Part shown: positions 32,611 to 44,449 of the stretch, piece by piece
Position numbering within the stretch: the stretch's first letter is position 1
Layout: every line of letters starts with the position of its first letter
Assembly (NCBI RefSeq): GCF_901709675.1
Contig: NC_051103.1
Coordinates: 6,743,501 to 6,807,500 of the forward strand
DNA length: 64,000 bases
From: Syngnathus acus
Lineage: Eukaryota; Chordata; Actinopteri; Syngnathiformes; Syngnathidae
Direction: 5' to 3'
The notes under the pieces: generated by a model
Told to the model about the DNA's origin: nothing
Seen by the model: the letters and a program-made list of their open reading frames with translations, nothing else
Databases searched by the model: none
Made by a program: the position numbers and the translations under genes

Positions 32611-35600
32611 TCATTTGAAGTTGGCATAGTCGGAGAAAATGTCCACAAAGTCTTGTACCACCTTGTAGCAGAAGTCGTACTGCTCCTGTCAGACCAATCG
32701 CACACGTTAATTACATTTGGTTTCTAAATATTAACAAAATTACTCAATTGAGGAAAAACAACTGCAGCCAGCATAAAAAAATAAAACTGGCAGCGCGCCG
32801 CTACTCACCACTGTCTGGACCATGTGCGGCCTCTGCATGCGTAAACTCTTGACCGTTTGGAAGACGTCCAGCAGGCCTTCTGCCTTGACGCGCTCCAAGA
32901 TGTTGCTCAGTGCAATGAACGTACCGGTCCGCCCCGCGCCGGCGCTACAAAGCCACAGAAGGCCGTTAGCGCCCCGCAGACCTTTTGGCCGTCACCTCGC
33001 GCATCCTACTCCCTCCCAAGTGGCAAAAACTTCAGGCACACGCAATCAAAAAGCATAGCTTTGGCGCCCTCCGGTGGAAACATGCCGGATGGACAGCGTA
33101 CCTGCAGTGCACCACGATGGGATGGTTGCCCGACTGCTGCTGTTGCCGCTGCACCGCCGCGATGATGTCGATCATGCCCCGCCCCTCGGCAGGGATGCCC
33201 ACTTCGGGCCAGCCGTGGAAGTGGAAGTGCCGGATCACGCGCGTCGCCTTCTCCTACGTTACGACAGCCGTGAGACGTATTGAAATGTTTTTCATTTATA
33301 AGCGTTGTTGTGGGCGCTCTTACCGGCAGGAAGGTGAGTACCAAGTCTCGTAGGCTGAAGGCGTCGCACAAGGCGTCGCCCTTCATCTCCACGCTGTAAT
33401 CGCCGTACGTCTGCGACTCCTCACTGGGCCAATACTGGTAACACTTATCCTGAAAACACAGGTTCAATAATGTTTGTTTTTGTTGAGCATAGATTTTTGG
33501 TCGACGAACCTGCTCCCTCTCTTGCAGCTCGGTCAGCATGACGATGGAGCGACACTTCCACTCCCAAACCATGCGCCAGAAGTCCTCCACCGTGTGCTGC
33601 AGCGGGCCTTGCGTGGCGATGAAGTAGTCCTTCTGCCGGTATCCCTGCGGGCAGCAGAAAAAAAATGTTTGAATTCATTATTATTATTAAGAAAGGTCTA
33701 TGCAACTTACGTCTATAAAGGACGCATTGACGTAGTCGGTAAACTCCTGCCCTCTCCTCATTGAGAGAATAACTCTGTTGAAGTCGTCTAAAAGAGGAAG
33801 AAAGAGCGAGCGGGTCAAACGCAGAGAGAAGAGGTGTCATCCGCAGTGTTGTTCCTCTTCTCCTTCTCTTACACGGAATGATCTGCAACACTCGGTTCTT
33901 CTTCATGTTGGCGGGTAGGTTCCCCGTCCTCATGTTCTCCTTCATGATACGCATGTTGGTCAGTTTCTGAGGTCGCAAAAGGTCAGAATCAACACCCGAG
34001 TGCTAGCCGGAGATTTCCTCCTAAAAGCAAAATGGCCGAAGACCTTGAACTCCTCCTCCAGGCCGACGCGGTCGCCTTGCTTGAAGGTGTTGTGCAGCTT
34101 GTGCAGGTGTCCCTCCAGAGACGACACGTCCAGCTCCGTGTCCCCGTAGAGGTAGTACTCCAGCAGCGCCTGGTAGATGAACGAGTACTGCATCTGCGCC
34201 ACGGACAGGACAGCAAAGGAGGAAGCGTGAATTTCCGACACGGCCGGCGTCCGGAGGGAAATTCGGCGGCCCCGGCTCACGTCCGTCTGGATGAGCTGCG
34301 AACGCTGCTCTCGGATCTTGGAGACAAAGCCGAAGACGTCCACTTTCTGCTCGGCGTGCATCATGTCAATCATGCCGTCGATCACGATGAACGTGCCCGT
34401 CCGACCGACGCCGGCGCTGAGGAAGGAAACATTTTTTTTTCATTATAAAGTCTTGAAAAATATTCTGCATATATTTCAAAAGCCGCAGCGTCCGGTGTAC
34501 CTGCAGTGGACCACGATGGGCCCGGCAAAGGTCGGGTTAACGGCCTTGACCTTCTTGAGGAACTTGAGCATGCCGATGGGCGAGAAGGGCACGCCGAAGT
34601 CGGGCCAGCTGGTGAAGTGGAGCTGCGTGACCAAACGCGGCGGCGTCTTGGCGGCATCGCCGGATTGCTGCGAGCGGAACACGGCGAGGAGGTGTCAGCA
34701 CGGCACACAACCAGATGTTTTTTTTTTTTGGTGGGCCCTGGAGCGTACGTGTTGTATGCAGAACTTGCGGATGGTGTAATCCACCAGCACGGTGAAGTCC
34801 TCCACTGCCACGCGGACGTTCCCGTAGCTCCAGCAGCCCTGATCCGGCCAGTACTGGTAACACTTGTCCTGAAACACATTCAGATTATTTCATAGAACTA
34901 ACGGCACAATTTTGAATTCTCCACCGCCGATATAAATACCCACTTCCTTCCTCTCCTTCAGGTTTGTCAGCATGACGACAGTCGACACCTTCTGCTCCCA
35001 TACCATCCTCCAGAAATCGGCCACCGTGTCCTCTTTTGGACCTGCCGCCACAGAATTGTTATCACTTCTTTTCCCAAAGAGAGAAAACGGAATAGTGAAG
35101 ACTTCAACTTACCTTGAGCTGCTATGAATTTGTTCTTATCGGTGAAGCCCTGTCAGGAATGAAACATTGGCCACGTAAAGTACTCGGACGGTCACGTGAT
35201 CATTTATACTACGCTTACATCGATGTAGGAGGCGTTGATGTAGTCGGAGGCGTGAGATCCTTCCAGCTGAGTCAATGCCACCCTGGAATGATCATCTGCG
35301 GGAGGGAAAGCCATTTATGTAACCGCCGTGTCTGACCAATCGCAGTCCTCCATTTCGAACCATAGCGGCGGGGCTATGAATGCTCACAGGGAAGAATGTT
35401 GGGATATCTGTTCTTGTCCTTGTTGTCGTCCTTGTTGGCCTCCTCGTACGTCCCCTGGGCGTGACCCCCCGGCAGCGACTGGACAACATGTCAAGACGAG
35501 CTCACGAGTGAATTTTAGTCATTTCCTCCACTATCACACCCTTCATTAGTTGAACGTAGGCGCTTCCTCTATTAGCGCACGCTAAATAAAAGTCACACAG

Positions 35601-37085
35601 CAAACGTAATAGTGACTCAGATACTGGAACAGGAAAAGGGTATTTTTCATGTTAGGGTGCATGCATGTGTCATAGGGGGAAAAAAAGAGTTTTTCCCAGT
35701 ACGATGTGTAGGAAGCGCTCATCGGATTTTTGTTGCTAAATAACTGACAGGTGCCTGTAGGTGGCGGCGTGGCAATGCGGCACACGTTTGGAGTAGACGG
35801 CTCATGCCGTGTTTCTTAAAAGTGTCAAAAAATTATTTTTTTACGTTGTACTCCTCCCGGAAGAGTTTTCCGTCGTCAGCCGAGCGCAGCCTGTACTCGT
35901 CCTCCAGGTGTTCCACGGCGATGGGCGGGTAGTTCTTGGCGGCTGAAGCGGAGCTGGGAAGGAGGACCACCGAGGCGTCTGCGTCAAAAGAAGAAATCAT
36001 CAATGGCGTGAAGTTCTCACGTCGTCGACAGGAAGTGGTTGTGAGCGAGACGTCTGGCGACGTTCTGCTACTGCCGCGTTGTTTTTGACTTGCCTTGCTC
36101 CTCCAGGATGCCATTTGGTATCTTCTTGTCCACTGTGGTGACCGCCGCTTTCCTCTGGTTTTTTAACCTAAAAAATGGAGACGTCCAAATCTAAGCAAGT
36201 CCAGAAGACACACACAAAAAAAAGGCAGCCTACCATCTGAAGCTGGAGAAGGTCGTCTTTCTCATGAGCTAACGTGTTGGGCAGACGGCGTTTGTATGTT
36301 CTCGCGCTCTCGAGTGTGTGACTTACTGGCTCGGCTGTCGGAGGGAGGCAACGAGCGCGGCTTCCTGACTCTGGGCTCCGCCTCGGCGACTAAAGGAGGA
36401 AGTGTTTGTCACCCGGAGCGCTGCCTCAGAATCTGGCCAACAGCCAATCAGTGAAGGCCCACGGTTGAGGAGGAGGAGGAGGAGGAGGGGTGAGACCCTG
36501 GCGTTTGTTTATAGACAAACGCCACATACTTCGCCTTGCAATGTACTAAGCCACAATCAAGTCGACATGATTCGGTTGACAACGACGCAATTGTCCAGAT
36601 TCAGTTTGCTGCTCGTTGCTAGGAAGAATTTGTAGTGCCCCGCCCACTCGCTCTAAAAACAAAACTCAAGTGGTGAATAGAATTACGTAGCTTAGCCTTT
36701 CTGGCACGTTAGCATTTGAAGCGACGGATTGAACACAAACGGTGCAGCATCAGATGTAGACTGTCAGATATGTTGGGGGGGGGGGGGGGTCACCTGAGGA
36801 AGTACCAGGCCAGCAGCACAACGACCAAGAGCAACAGGGACAGGACCAGCACGGTGGGGAGGACGTGGTGGCCAGTGGACGGGACGCCCTCTGAGGAGCA
36901 AGGGGGACAAATAGTTCTTCATTGTTTACAGACATTCTAAAAGGATCCCTCAGCGGCATTCTTAAGCCGTGAATTACTGCGTCAGGCTAAAGTGATGACT
37001 GCTTTGCGTGCTGCTCACCTCGGGTATGGTTGCCATTGCTGCTCGAATTCGATGATGTTGTGGTTGCCACCAAAAACAGAAGCAT
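32611..37085 (-). CDS. ptpre: ptpre, receptor-type tyrosine-protein phosphatase epsilon
   Basis: A transmembrane phosphatase with a very short ectodomain and tandem cytoplasmic PTP domains; the family acts on Src kinases, Kv channels and insulin signalling. Exons in transcript order: 37085-37019, 36890-36794, 36167-36094, 35978-35845, 35478-35388, 35295-35219, 35149-35113, 35041-34944, 34868-34749, 34667-34501, 34416-34281, 34193-34044, 33966-33873, 33787-33711, 33644-33510, 33449-33324, 33253-33102, 32944-32809, 32685-32611. They give about 680 residues (human 700). Residues 1-31 hold N-glycosylation sequons NSS and NHT. The membrane segment is about 32-54. Domain 1 carries [10 protein letters not shown] (Cys320) and WPDFG. 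Domain 2 carries [10 protein letters not shown] (Cys610) but WPEVG in place of WPD, the usual weakened D2 of this subfamily. The end [11 protein letters not shown] favours epsilon over alpha. One intron (35979-36093) has a GC donor. Start chosen at the first ATG of the exon; upstream exons look non-coding. Confidence 0.95.
36775..36789. repeat. G homopolymer beside a ptpre splice donor
   Basis: A run of 15 G ends four bases before exon 36890-36794, so on the ptpre strand a C15 run begins just downstream of the donor of the transmembrane exon. Confidence 0.85.
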
Positions 37086-37585
37086 TGTGACTGCGGGGGA
37101 AAAACAACAACAAGACGGATATTAAATTTCCCCGCGTGGGAACGCCAAAGGAAGAATAGCCCTGTTCACATTGGCCCCAATGTGCTCATCCAGTCAAGGA
37201 GTCACAATGGAGCCATACACTCATTCATGAAAGCCGTGCGCGGTTGGCCACAAGAGGGCGCAACTGTCCATTGTTTGGAAGCCAGACTCAGCAAAATGGC
37301 ACCGTTTCATTGAGAAAACTGCAAAGATTCATAACTCAAATAAATGAGTTGCTATTTATTCATTCATTTATTCGTTGATTTATTTATTTATTTGACCGCA
37401 TGTCAAATATGTTTTATGCCAAAACAGATTAAGCTAATATTTGAACTGAATGGGAATGTAAAAGCCTACATGTAAAACATACATCAAACATGCACGATTT
37501 ATATATGTGACACAACGTGGCGGACGGCAGGGCGTCCCACGACATTGCTTTTAATTATCTGGCTTCGGCGAGACATTTAAAGACC

Positions 37586-37605
37586 TGCTGCTGCTGCTGC
37601 TGCTG
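37586..37605. repeat. (CTG)n trinucleotide repeat
   Basis: About six and a half uninterrupted CTG units in non-coding DNA upstream of ptpre. On the minus strand the repeat reads CAG. It is not in a recognised coding exon. Confidence 0.9.
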
Positions 37606-39090
37606 AGAGAAGCAACAGACCTTGAGAGGTTTCATTGTGTTTTCAAAGCAATGAAAAGTCACATATTGCATCACCTCAAGGCTGCAGGTGTGCGCCACAG
37701 CTGCGCGAAGAAGAAGAATGGCTAAGTGTGTCATCAATGAGGTGGTTGTGTTGCGGTGAGCTGCCAGGCAGCATCCCACAAAAGGGATGGGAGGGGATGC
37801 TGGAGGAATTTGGAGTCAGCACGGGCCGGGTGGAGGGAGGAGGAGAAGGTGCGGGTCGATATCAATTCCCGGGGCCATCAATATGCGAGGAGACCCCATT
37901 GAAGGACTGATGAGGGGGCAGAGGAGGAGTCGGGAGCGAAACCCCCTCATCATCGCCCCTCCCTCTCGAGGATGGTTGGCTATTTGTGAGTATTCATGAT
38001 GTCATCAACTTCAGCGGAAAGTCCCGAAAATGAGCTTCAACTAGCTGTCCTTGTGTCCCACTCTCACAGCGACCTGTCTGTTCATCCTCTGAGCTCTCCG
38101 TGACTTCCCCGAGGCTCGTCACCTATTGTTGTTCTCTTTAAGATTCTTGGGCGGCGCATGACCCATTGAGCATCTCTCTCACTTCCTTCCCTTGCACAAT
38201 GTCCCCGATATCGCTATTCATAAAGCGGTGTTCTATTCCCACAAGCGTCTCATTTTTCAGCGTGAGGCGGCCAAACAGCACACGCCTCAAATTAGATTTT
38301 TTTTTTTTTTTTTCAAGCATGAGTCATCGTTTAGCTGGGGTCAGACGGTCGGCAAATGGCGGCCGCGGCGCTTGTGCAACGTCCTCATCGGCCATCATGA
38401 AAATTTTGGAGACGTCTGTACTTTGGGAAGGGGAAATGTTGGCGAGGAGCTTCGGGGAGGGTTAGCATCACCCCGCATGACCGGACATCTGGATGCTCAT
38501 CAAAAGCTTTTGTTCTCAAGATGTGGACTGTACAGCGTGAGATCTCACAAGTCATAGTGACTCAGTACAAAAAAAAATAAAAAACCTGCCAGAGGTCTTT
38601 CAAGCGCTCACAAGCGCTGCCTCTTCCTGCAGACAAGGGCGGCGTCAGACTAGCTGAGCGCGGTTCTCGCCGGGCACAAAGTCCCTCTGTCTCCTCATTG
38701 GGGAATTGGCAAAGTGGGCGGCGGGGAATGTGAGGAGCTCGCAGCAAAGGTACGGTGGGATGTCTGACCGCCAGAGCGTTTATAACTGCGACCTGAGGCG
38801 AATGCTGACACCACGCTCGCTACTCGCTAGCCCCCCCGCCCATGAATCAATGGCGCCTCTTTCCCGGGGGCTCCAGCCGGCGCTAATGACCTTGGAGACC
38901 CGCCGACTGACGCGCTGCGGTATCGACTGCGCCCCCACCCACTCCAGGCGCCGCCGCCTTCAACATCTTGCAACGTGTGTGCAGATGTTTGCATGAGGCG
39001 AGCACAAAAAAGTCAACCGCGATTATTCTTTTTGTGCTTTGTTGGTAAACAAAGTCAATGACAAGAAAACAGACATGACTTTTTTCGCTT

Positions 39091-39100
39091 CTATTTATAG
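39091..39100. promoter_or_regulatory. MEF2 consensus site in a probable ptpre leader intron
   Basis: CTATTTATAG is a perfect MEF2 consensus. It lies between the predicted leader exon and the first coding exon of ptpre, where an intronic enhancer would be plausible but is unproven. Confidence 0.3.
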
Positions 39101-39882
39101 CCAATTTCAAGTCCCACTTGTAAAAGTATGCATGCTCCGAGTGAGAGAGGGAGGGAGGCCAGCGGTGGAGAAACGAGCGATGAGCGCCGCCGAACAAAAA
39201 CCCTCTTGATTCGTGAAGAAGAGAGGAGGCGTGAGGAGGACAAAGTGAAAAGCCCACGCAGAGAAGATGAGAGCCGTCTTGGACAAAACCTTCCTTCTGA
39301 GGCTCTCTTTTTTTTTTTAAAAAAAAACAACAACCTCTGGCCGACTGGGAGGGCAAACATTTGCTGTTGCCATGGCGAAGAGCGAGCATATCACACTTCA
39401 TCTCCCGCTGCCCGCTTTCTTATCACAGTCGCCGCCGCTGACAAACATCAGCGTCGGTGAAATTCATTCAGTTCATTTCGCAGCGAGCCAGCCAAACGAC
39501 TGGTTGTTAAAAGAGACAAATTGTCTTTTAAAACACACAAAAGTAGTGCTTGAGGAGACGATAGTGATGTGAGCAAAAAAAAGGAACACATTCTCCATCT
39601 GCTGAGCAACACACAGTTTCCTGTCCTGTGCAGCCAAGCAGCACGTTGGCCTTCCTGTACACTGTGCTACGGAGGAAACCCGAGTGGGACAGCCACCCCC
39701 CCAAAAAAAAGAAAAAAAAATCCCTGGATAAGCTTGGAACGCTCACAGAGGTGAGAGTCAGCTTATGAAAACACAACCAGTGCTGTCAAGTTAGCAATTT
39801 GCCTGTCATATTTATTGAGCAATACTTTCTAACAAAAAACAAATTCCTTCCATCTGGATGGAAAGTAGAAAACAAGCCTCAC

Positions 39883-39999
39883 CTGTTAAAGCGAGCCAAG
39901 GGTGACTTCCATAGCAGCCGGGTCACATGACGGGAGGGTCACATGGTCCTCGGGCGACCTGGGCGCCGGGAAGCGGGTGACGCGGCTCGGCGGCACCGC
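39883..39999 (-). other. predicted non-coding 5' exon of ptpre
   Basis: On the minus strand a T-rich tract and CAACTGCAG form a strong acceptor. The 117-bp exon ends AACAG followed by gtgagg, a strong donor. It precedes the coding start by about 2.8 kb. It holds three ATGs, none open into the ptpre frame: two are ATG-TGA start-stops (39944-39939 and 39928-39923) and one opens a nine-codon frame (39912-39886). It is predicted from splice signals only. Confidence 0.45.
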
Positions 40000-40537
40000 C
40001 TGCAGTTGAAAAAAAAAAACATGTTAGATGTGTAGATGTAATGTAACAATCGGAAAACGCGCATATTCTTTATCATCGTCTGAGTAGCTGTGACTGCATC
40101 GTGTTTTCTTGCGGCCAGAAAAAAGAAGAGAAGAGAATGCCTTTGGGAGTGGCCTGTGGGCTACGGTTGCTGCATAATTATGTCGTTTGACTCCAAGGGG
40201 AGCCTCATAAAACGCAGATGACGGTCACAACACGTAAATGCGGCTAAGGAGGCGACATTCAAATGAGCCCGAGCGAGCGAAGAGCGGTTCAACAAGTTTG
40301 CTTTTTGTCCAGTGGACCAAAATCAGAGATGCTTCCTCGTGATCCTCACATTTGATTTGATCCCGGAAATCTGGTCGTAATCTGATCGCTAATCCCAGCG
40401 TCCCCTCGAGGGAAGGGGGGGGGGCGTGGCACAATTCATACATCAGAGAGAATTCAAACTTCAAGTCCTTCAAATCTTCCACGTTGCTCTTTTAGCGTGA
40501 TGCAAAAAAAAAAAAAGTGCCGGGGAGCGTGGCAAGT

Positions 40538-40551
40538 GGTCGCCATGGAGA
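40538..40551. promoter_or_regulatory. RFX X-box-like motif
   Basis: GTCGCCATGGAGAC fits the X-box consensus. It lies 391 bp from a second, better X-box at 40929, both upstream of the predicted ptpre leader exon. Confidence 0.3.
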
Positions 40552-40928
40552 CAGGCTGGCGCAGGAGAGAGGTGGATTACAGCGCGGGGGGCTGGGGGGG
40601 CGTTCTCGCCTCTCGCTTTCTCTCTAGGCTGCGGTGATAGATGAACGTGCAAAATCTGCTGCATGCGTCCCTTCTCGCACAAAGAGGTCAGCAGCTCGCC
40701 GCCAGCCATATCTGAAATAGATCTCGGATTTTAAATCCTCACCGAGTTCCAGTCTTGGTGCAACGTGGATTTTATTGTCTACAGGTGCTGTCATGGTTTT
40801 CATTTGTAGCATGTTGTGGCCCGAGAAAGCGGCGAAAGGTTAGATCTTGCGTTCGGGCTCTGAAGCCAGTTTTGCTTTTACGTTATCTTTGCCGCCGATG
40901 TCAGGTCACAGAGGGGAAGAAACAGCTT

Positions 40929-40942
40929 GTTGCCATGGTAAC
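40929..40942. promoter_or_regulatory. RFX X-box motif
   Basis: GTTGCCATGGTAAC is a nearly perfect palindromic X-box, one transition from the optimal inverted repeat. It lies about 0.9 kb upstream of the predicted ptpre leader exon. Confidence 0.45.
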
Positions 40943-41750
40943 ACATGTGGTCTGCAGGTTCTGGAGGAGGCGCTGCGTAGGAGGGGGGGGTTGCAAGAGG
41001 TCCAAAAATGTCAAACAAGCTGTTGCCTGCGTGAGCGTCGCTGATTTGAGACGTGACAAGCGCTTGGACACCTTCGCTTTTAGGTTGCGGTCAATTGGAA
41101 TAACGCATCAAACGAAGATCTGAGAGTGCGCCCAACAAATCCGTTTATAGAGAGAAGCGCTGACACGCACACACAAAGTGTCGCTTGTCAGCTACAATCA
41201 CGTTTCTATTTGGGTTCTTTGAAAAATGCTTCGGGATCTCAGTCCAAGGCGCTATCAAAGCGCTTCTGCTACGGCGGCTCTTGTGGTCAACAGGATGCAG
41301 TGAAGGGACAGGAAGTAAGCAGAAAACCACAGGAAGCGACCTCCAGAGCGACCTTGGCGACGCAGCGTTGGGGATTCGCCTCCCCTGGTCATTTTGTCAT
41401 TGGCGCGAGCTCACTCACGAGCGAGAAGAGACGCCGTTTGGATGGCGTACGAGTAGACAGACTGCCTGAACGAAAGCAAACTACCGTTTTCATATTTACA
41501 TTAGATTAATCGATGGGTAGAACAATCATAATTGGAGGGTTGGCCCGTGCTAAGCTAGAGCAAGGTTGAGTCCGAAAAGGAAAGGGGGGGGTCTGGCGGC
41601 AGGGTCTTACTGTCATGTGCTTCAACAAAAACACAGACGTGACAGGCTTTGCTTTGCTCGGCCATGCTAAGCCAGATTAGCGCGAGGGGAGGGCTGGACC
41701 AAAACGTCATCTTTGGCAAATATGACCTCAAACATTGACTGCTGTCGGCG

Positions 41751-41769
41751 CACACACACACACACACAC
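41751..41769. repeat. (CA)n microsatellite
   Basis: A short CA repeat of about nine units in intergenic DNA. A similar one lies at 44403-44419, just before the clrn3 start codon. Confidence 0.85.
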
Positions 41770-43224
41770 CCCTCTGAAGTGGGAGCAGGAATTTCCCACA
41801 CTTGTGCTCTGTCAATTTTGAGAGGGGCTAGTAATGGCTAGGCCAGGGTTTGTTTTTTGGAGTTTTTCTTTTGGCATGTTGGAACTCGCCGGTCACACGC
41901 CAGTAACACGCCTGCCTGTAGGAATGTAGGCGGCTGCAAAAACAAAATAAAAAATCTCCAAAGTTGTTTGTGGCTTGGAGGTTGCTAACGCATCATCGAA
42001 GGTCATAGGGCACATTTCTTTCCGGTTGAGTTCTGCGCTTGAGGAAGTTAAAAGTCGCGTAAAGCGCAGCGGCCTGAGAACACTCAAAGAGTGGAAGTAT
42101 TTGGATTCTGTCGTTTTGGAACGTGCCACTAGTCGCTTGATTAGTGGCGGGCGTGGCGGCGTAAACAAAATGCACAAAGAAGCCGCAGGTGGGCGTAGTA
42201 TCAGTGGGCGTCTCAATCCGAACGGCGGATGACGTCCCTCTAGACATAAAGCGAAAGGCGAGCCCACCCAATCACCCAAACACAGAGACGCCATGTCGGG
42301 CCTCCTCCGGGGGGACAGAAAAAAAATGCACGGATTAGACAGTCATTAATACCCAATCTGGATTAAAGTCGATCTCGAGGCCGTGCGACACAGCTGCGGA
42401 TTAGTCGCACGGCGGGCGAAAGACAATGGCGCTTTTTGTTCCTGCCGCGCAACAATAGGACGACTCATTTCAAACAAGGTCAGCAGTGATTACACAACTG
42501 AAGGGGTTTCTTTTTTGGGGTGGGGGGCTTCTGATGCCAGATAACAATATTGAATAAAATTGGGAATTGAGGGTTCCCCGTACAAAGGCGCCATCCCGCA
42601 TCACTGGTGGCTCCGACAGAGCCGTCATGCCGCATGTTTGTCTTCCACGTCATTATTGCAATTATTGAAGCAGAAGGTTTGCATTCTGCGGTTTGTGGTT
42701 TGCAAGCGGACGCATGCAAGCTCGCGATTGCCACACGTTGGCGACCTGCTTTGACACACGAACGAAAACGCAACTTCCGATTCCACTTTGATCAAAGGAA
42801 GAAGGCACGGCGGCACAACTGACAGTTTCAAATGCTTGACACGGTCATCAAAACAACTTTTGCAATACCTACAGGAGTTACCAAAACCACCTTGACTGCA
42901 ACACCAGAAAAAACATCTAAATATATATCAAATATAATACTTTATTTATAGTTATTTTTTTCAATGCCTTATAGTTTTTATTTGAATATTTGAATTTTTT
43001 TTCTGTAATACTTAGTTATTATTTTAACAGTTTATTTGTATTATTAATTTATTTGTTTGCATGCTCCAAATTATTTTTGCAACTTCTCTGTGAGGCAACA
43101 TCGAACTACGTAGATACTGGCAAGGATGCTCACAGCTCGCCATGGACTTCTCAGGGGAAGCATGAATCAATTTAATCGGGGCAGGAATGACATGAACGAT
43201 AACTTTAAACACGCACATCGTTTC

Positions 43225-43246
43225 GGGGGGGGGGGGGGGGGGGGGG
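43225..43246. repeat. 22-base G homopolymer
   Basis: An uninterrupted G run, capable of forming a G-quadruplex on the plus strand. It lies about 200 bp downstream, in the ptpre sense, of a predicted leader-exon donor. Confidence 0.9.
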
Positions 43247-43451
43247 CTTCGAAAGGGGGTGCACATTACAAATCGCCGCGGATTGAGGAAAATAAACGAA
43301 TATGACTCATTTGAGATGTCAAATGCACATTTTACGAGGCGCAGAGAAAGCGTGACAGACAGACAGGTGGGAGGGGAAAAAAATGAAGAATAAGCGAAGG
43401 GGGAGCTGCACGACGACGACGAGTTATGGCAGCAAAATGAACTAAACTCAC

Positions 43452-43600
43452 CTGGGAGGCTTCAACATGTGTCCCCGCAGCGCTGAGTTTCTCGGAGGGA
43501 CGCCGAAAAAAGAAGGCGAGGCGAACATGGGAGCGTTCGGCGTGGCCGCCTGCCTGTCAGTGTCAAAGGAGGAGCCAGCAAGGGAGCCAGCCAGCCAGTG
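43452..43600 (-). other. candidate first (leader) exon of ptpre
   Basis: On the minus strand CCTCCCAG followed by gtgagt is a strong donor at 43452. An ATG at about 43529 is open to the donor but, spliced to the exon at 39999, runs to a stop within that exon, so it would be an upstream frame and not ptpre protein. The upstream limit is arbitrary. If real, ptpre and clrn3 are head-to-head, about 0.9 kb apart. Confidence 0.3.
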
Positions 43601-44300
43601 TTTACTCCAGCGAAAGCAGGTGGCGGCAATCATCTGTCTCTTCCAAAGATTGGGAAATGCCGCCCTCTTGTGGACATTCTGTCTACTACACCGGCTTTCA
43701 CTTTCTGTTGGGACAGAACAACGATACAGTATGTTTATTTGGGATAAAGTCCTGTGCAAAAGTCTATTTATATGTGCATATTTAAAAAAAAATATTTTAT
43801 TTGATTAAAATATATAATTTAATTGACAATTTATCGGTTAGCATTACACAGGCTCCAGGCTTTTTAACCCAGTGGAAGTTTAGAGTGGGGGAGCAACACA
43901 TGTAAACAGACGACATAACTTCCCTGTGAATGATTAATATTGCTGCTGAGTAACTGACATTTTTGGCTCAATGTGTTACATGTGCTGCCCCCAGGTGGTC
44001 TAAATGCGCACACATGAGGAAGCAGTACATCCACACATTCAAGACAGGGGCGTTGCCGTTCCTGGCAGGGCCTGCACGCCAAGGTAAATCATTCATCTTA
44101 ATTGTGCTTTATGACCCTCAACGTGGACTTCAACTTTGAGACGGGGATCCCCCGACACTTTAGCAAGGACTCGGCACAACGTATTAATTACAGCTGCTTC
44201 TCAGGCCTTTTGGGAAACTGTCACAGAGACACACAAGAAACTCACTTGCTTCCTGTCTGTAGACACGGCCCAGTCTAAATCTGACTAGAAGGACATTGTT

Positions 44301-44314
44301 GTAGCCTTGGCAAC
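44301..44314. promoter_or_regulatory. RFX X-box in the clrn3 promoter
   Basis: GTAGCCTTGGCAAC fits the X-box consensus with a two-base spacer. It ends 135 bp before the clrn3 ATG, a promoter-proximal position. RFX factors act in ciliated and hair-cell lineages. Confidence 0.5.
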
Positions 44315-44449
44315 CGCATTTGTGTTTCACCGCATAGTCAAAGGTCATAGTCATAACTGGGGCGGTTTTATGGCCAGCGTTTCACTCCACCCTGGAAGAT
44401 AGACACACACACACACACGTCTTCATTCTGAGACCTGAGCGTAGCCGGC

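Larger units (their letters stand above)
37086..44449. other. ptpre 5' region and divergent spacer to clrn3
   Basis: About 7.4 kb with no coding exon that I can defend. It probably contains ptpre leader exons (39883-39999 and one ending at 43452). It also has X-boxes (40538, 40929, 44301), a MEF2 site (39091-39100), a CTG repeat (37586-37605), TTTA-type repeats (about 37355-37395), CA repeats (41751-41769) and a 22-G run (43225-43246). Confidence 0.6.

Noticed and set aside
40755-41509. Frames of 122 and 127 codons upstream of ptpre
   Set aside because: No homology that I recognise and no matching exon signals; probably chance.
43467-43808. 113-codon plus-strand frame
   Set aside because: It is opposite the predicted ptpre leader exon and its start is not an ATG; no domain.
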